NCBI GenBank assembly: GCA_945980015.1
Contig: CAMFQI010000098.1
Coordinates: forward strand, 1 to 5,615
Reading direction: 5' to 3'
Length of the DNA: 5,615 nucleotides
DNA from: an uncultured Eubacterium sp.
GTDB lineage: Bacteria; Bacillota; Clostridia; Oscillospirales; Acutalibacteraceae
Shown here: piece by piece, positions 5,615-5,615 of the stretch
How the letters are laid out: each line of letters begins with the position of its first letter
Position numbering within the stretch: position 1 is the stretch's first letter
The notes under the pieces: generated by a model
Told to the model about the DNA's origin: nothing
Seen by the model: the letters and a program-made list of their open reading frames with translations, nothing else
The model's database searches: none
Position numbers and translations under genes: made by a program

Positions 5615-5615
5615 T

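Overview
The window looks like the end of a short-read contig from a gut-type Firmicute of class Clostridia (a Lachnospiraceae or Ruminococcaceae/Oscillospiraceae relative). The reasons are moderate G+C by eye, strong AGGAGG-type ribosome binding sites, a DacF-like S11 carboxypeptidase with a C-terminal membrane anchor, and host-glycan genes of the kind carried by butyrate-producing Clostridia. The genus cannot be named from this sequence alone.

Layout. Bases 1-42 are not genomic: they match an Illumina Nextera i7 index plus the Read 2 transposase adapter. Genomic DNA begins at 43, almost at once with a perfect AT-rich inverted repeat (45-64) that looks like an operator. Three genes follow on the + strand as one unit. 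The first is a small, charged, helical SurA-N/PpiC-like protein (about 84-536). The second is a right-handed beta-helix protein (502-1794) that overlaps it by 35 nt and is best explained as a GH136-type lacto-N-biosidase catalytic subunit. The third is a full-length GH112 1,3-beta-galactosyl-N-acetylhexosamine phosphorylase (1802-3994). A perfect 17-bp hairpin terminator (3996-4037) closes the unit. A 166-nt non-coding patch follows, holding heptad (7-nt period) repeats arranged as a long imperfect inverted repeat and a G+C-richer tail. On the - strand lies a convergent, complete, membrane-anchored D-alanyl-D-alanine carboxypeptidase (5580-4204, GTG start); its ribosome binding site and a possible -10 box sit at the right edge.

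How the genes work together. GH112 enzymes phosphorolyse lacto-N-biose (Gal-beta-1,3-GlcNAc) or galacto-N-biose to galactose 1-phosphate plus the free N-acetylhexosamine. If the beta-helix protein is GH136, it would release lacto-N-biose from lacto-N-tetraose-type chains, and the small helical protein would be its partner or folding subunit, as described for two-component GH136 enzymes. The three genes would then form a minimal 'release lacto-N-biose, then phosphorolyse it' cassette. None of the three has a visible signal peptide, so the pathway is probably cytoplasmic and needs an importer that is not in the window. The carboxypeptidase is a cell-wall housekeeping gene, unrelated to the sugar cassette.
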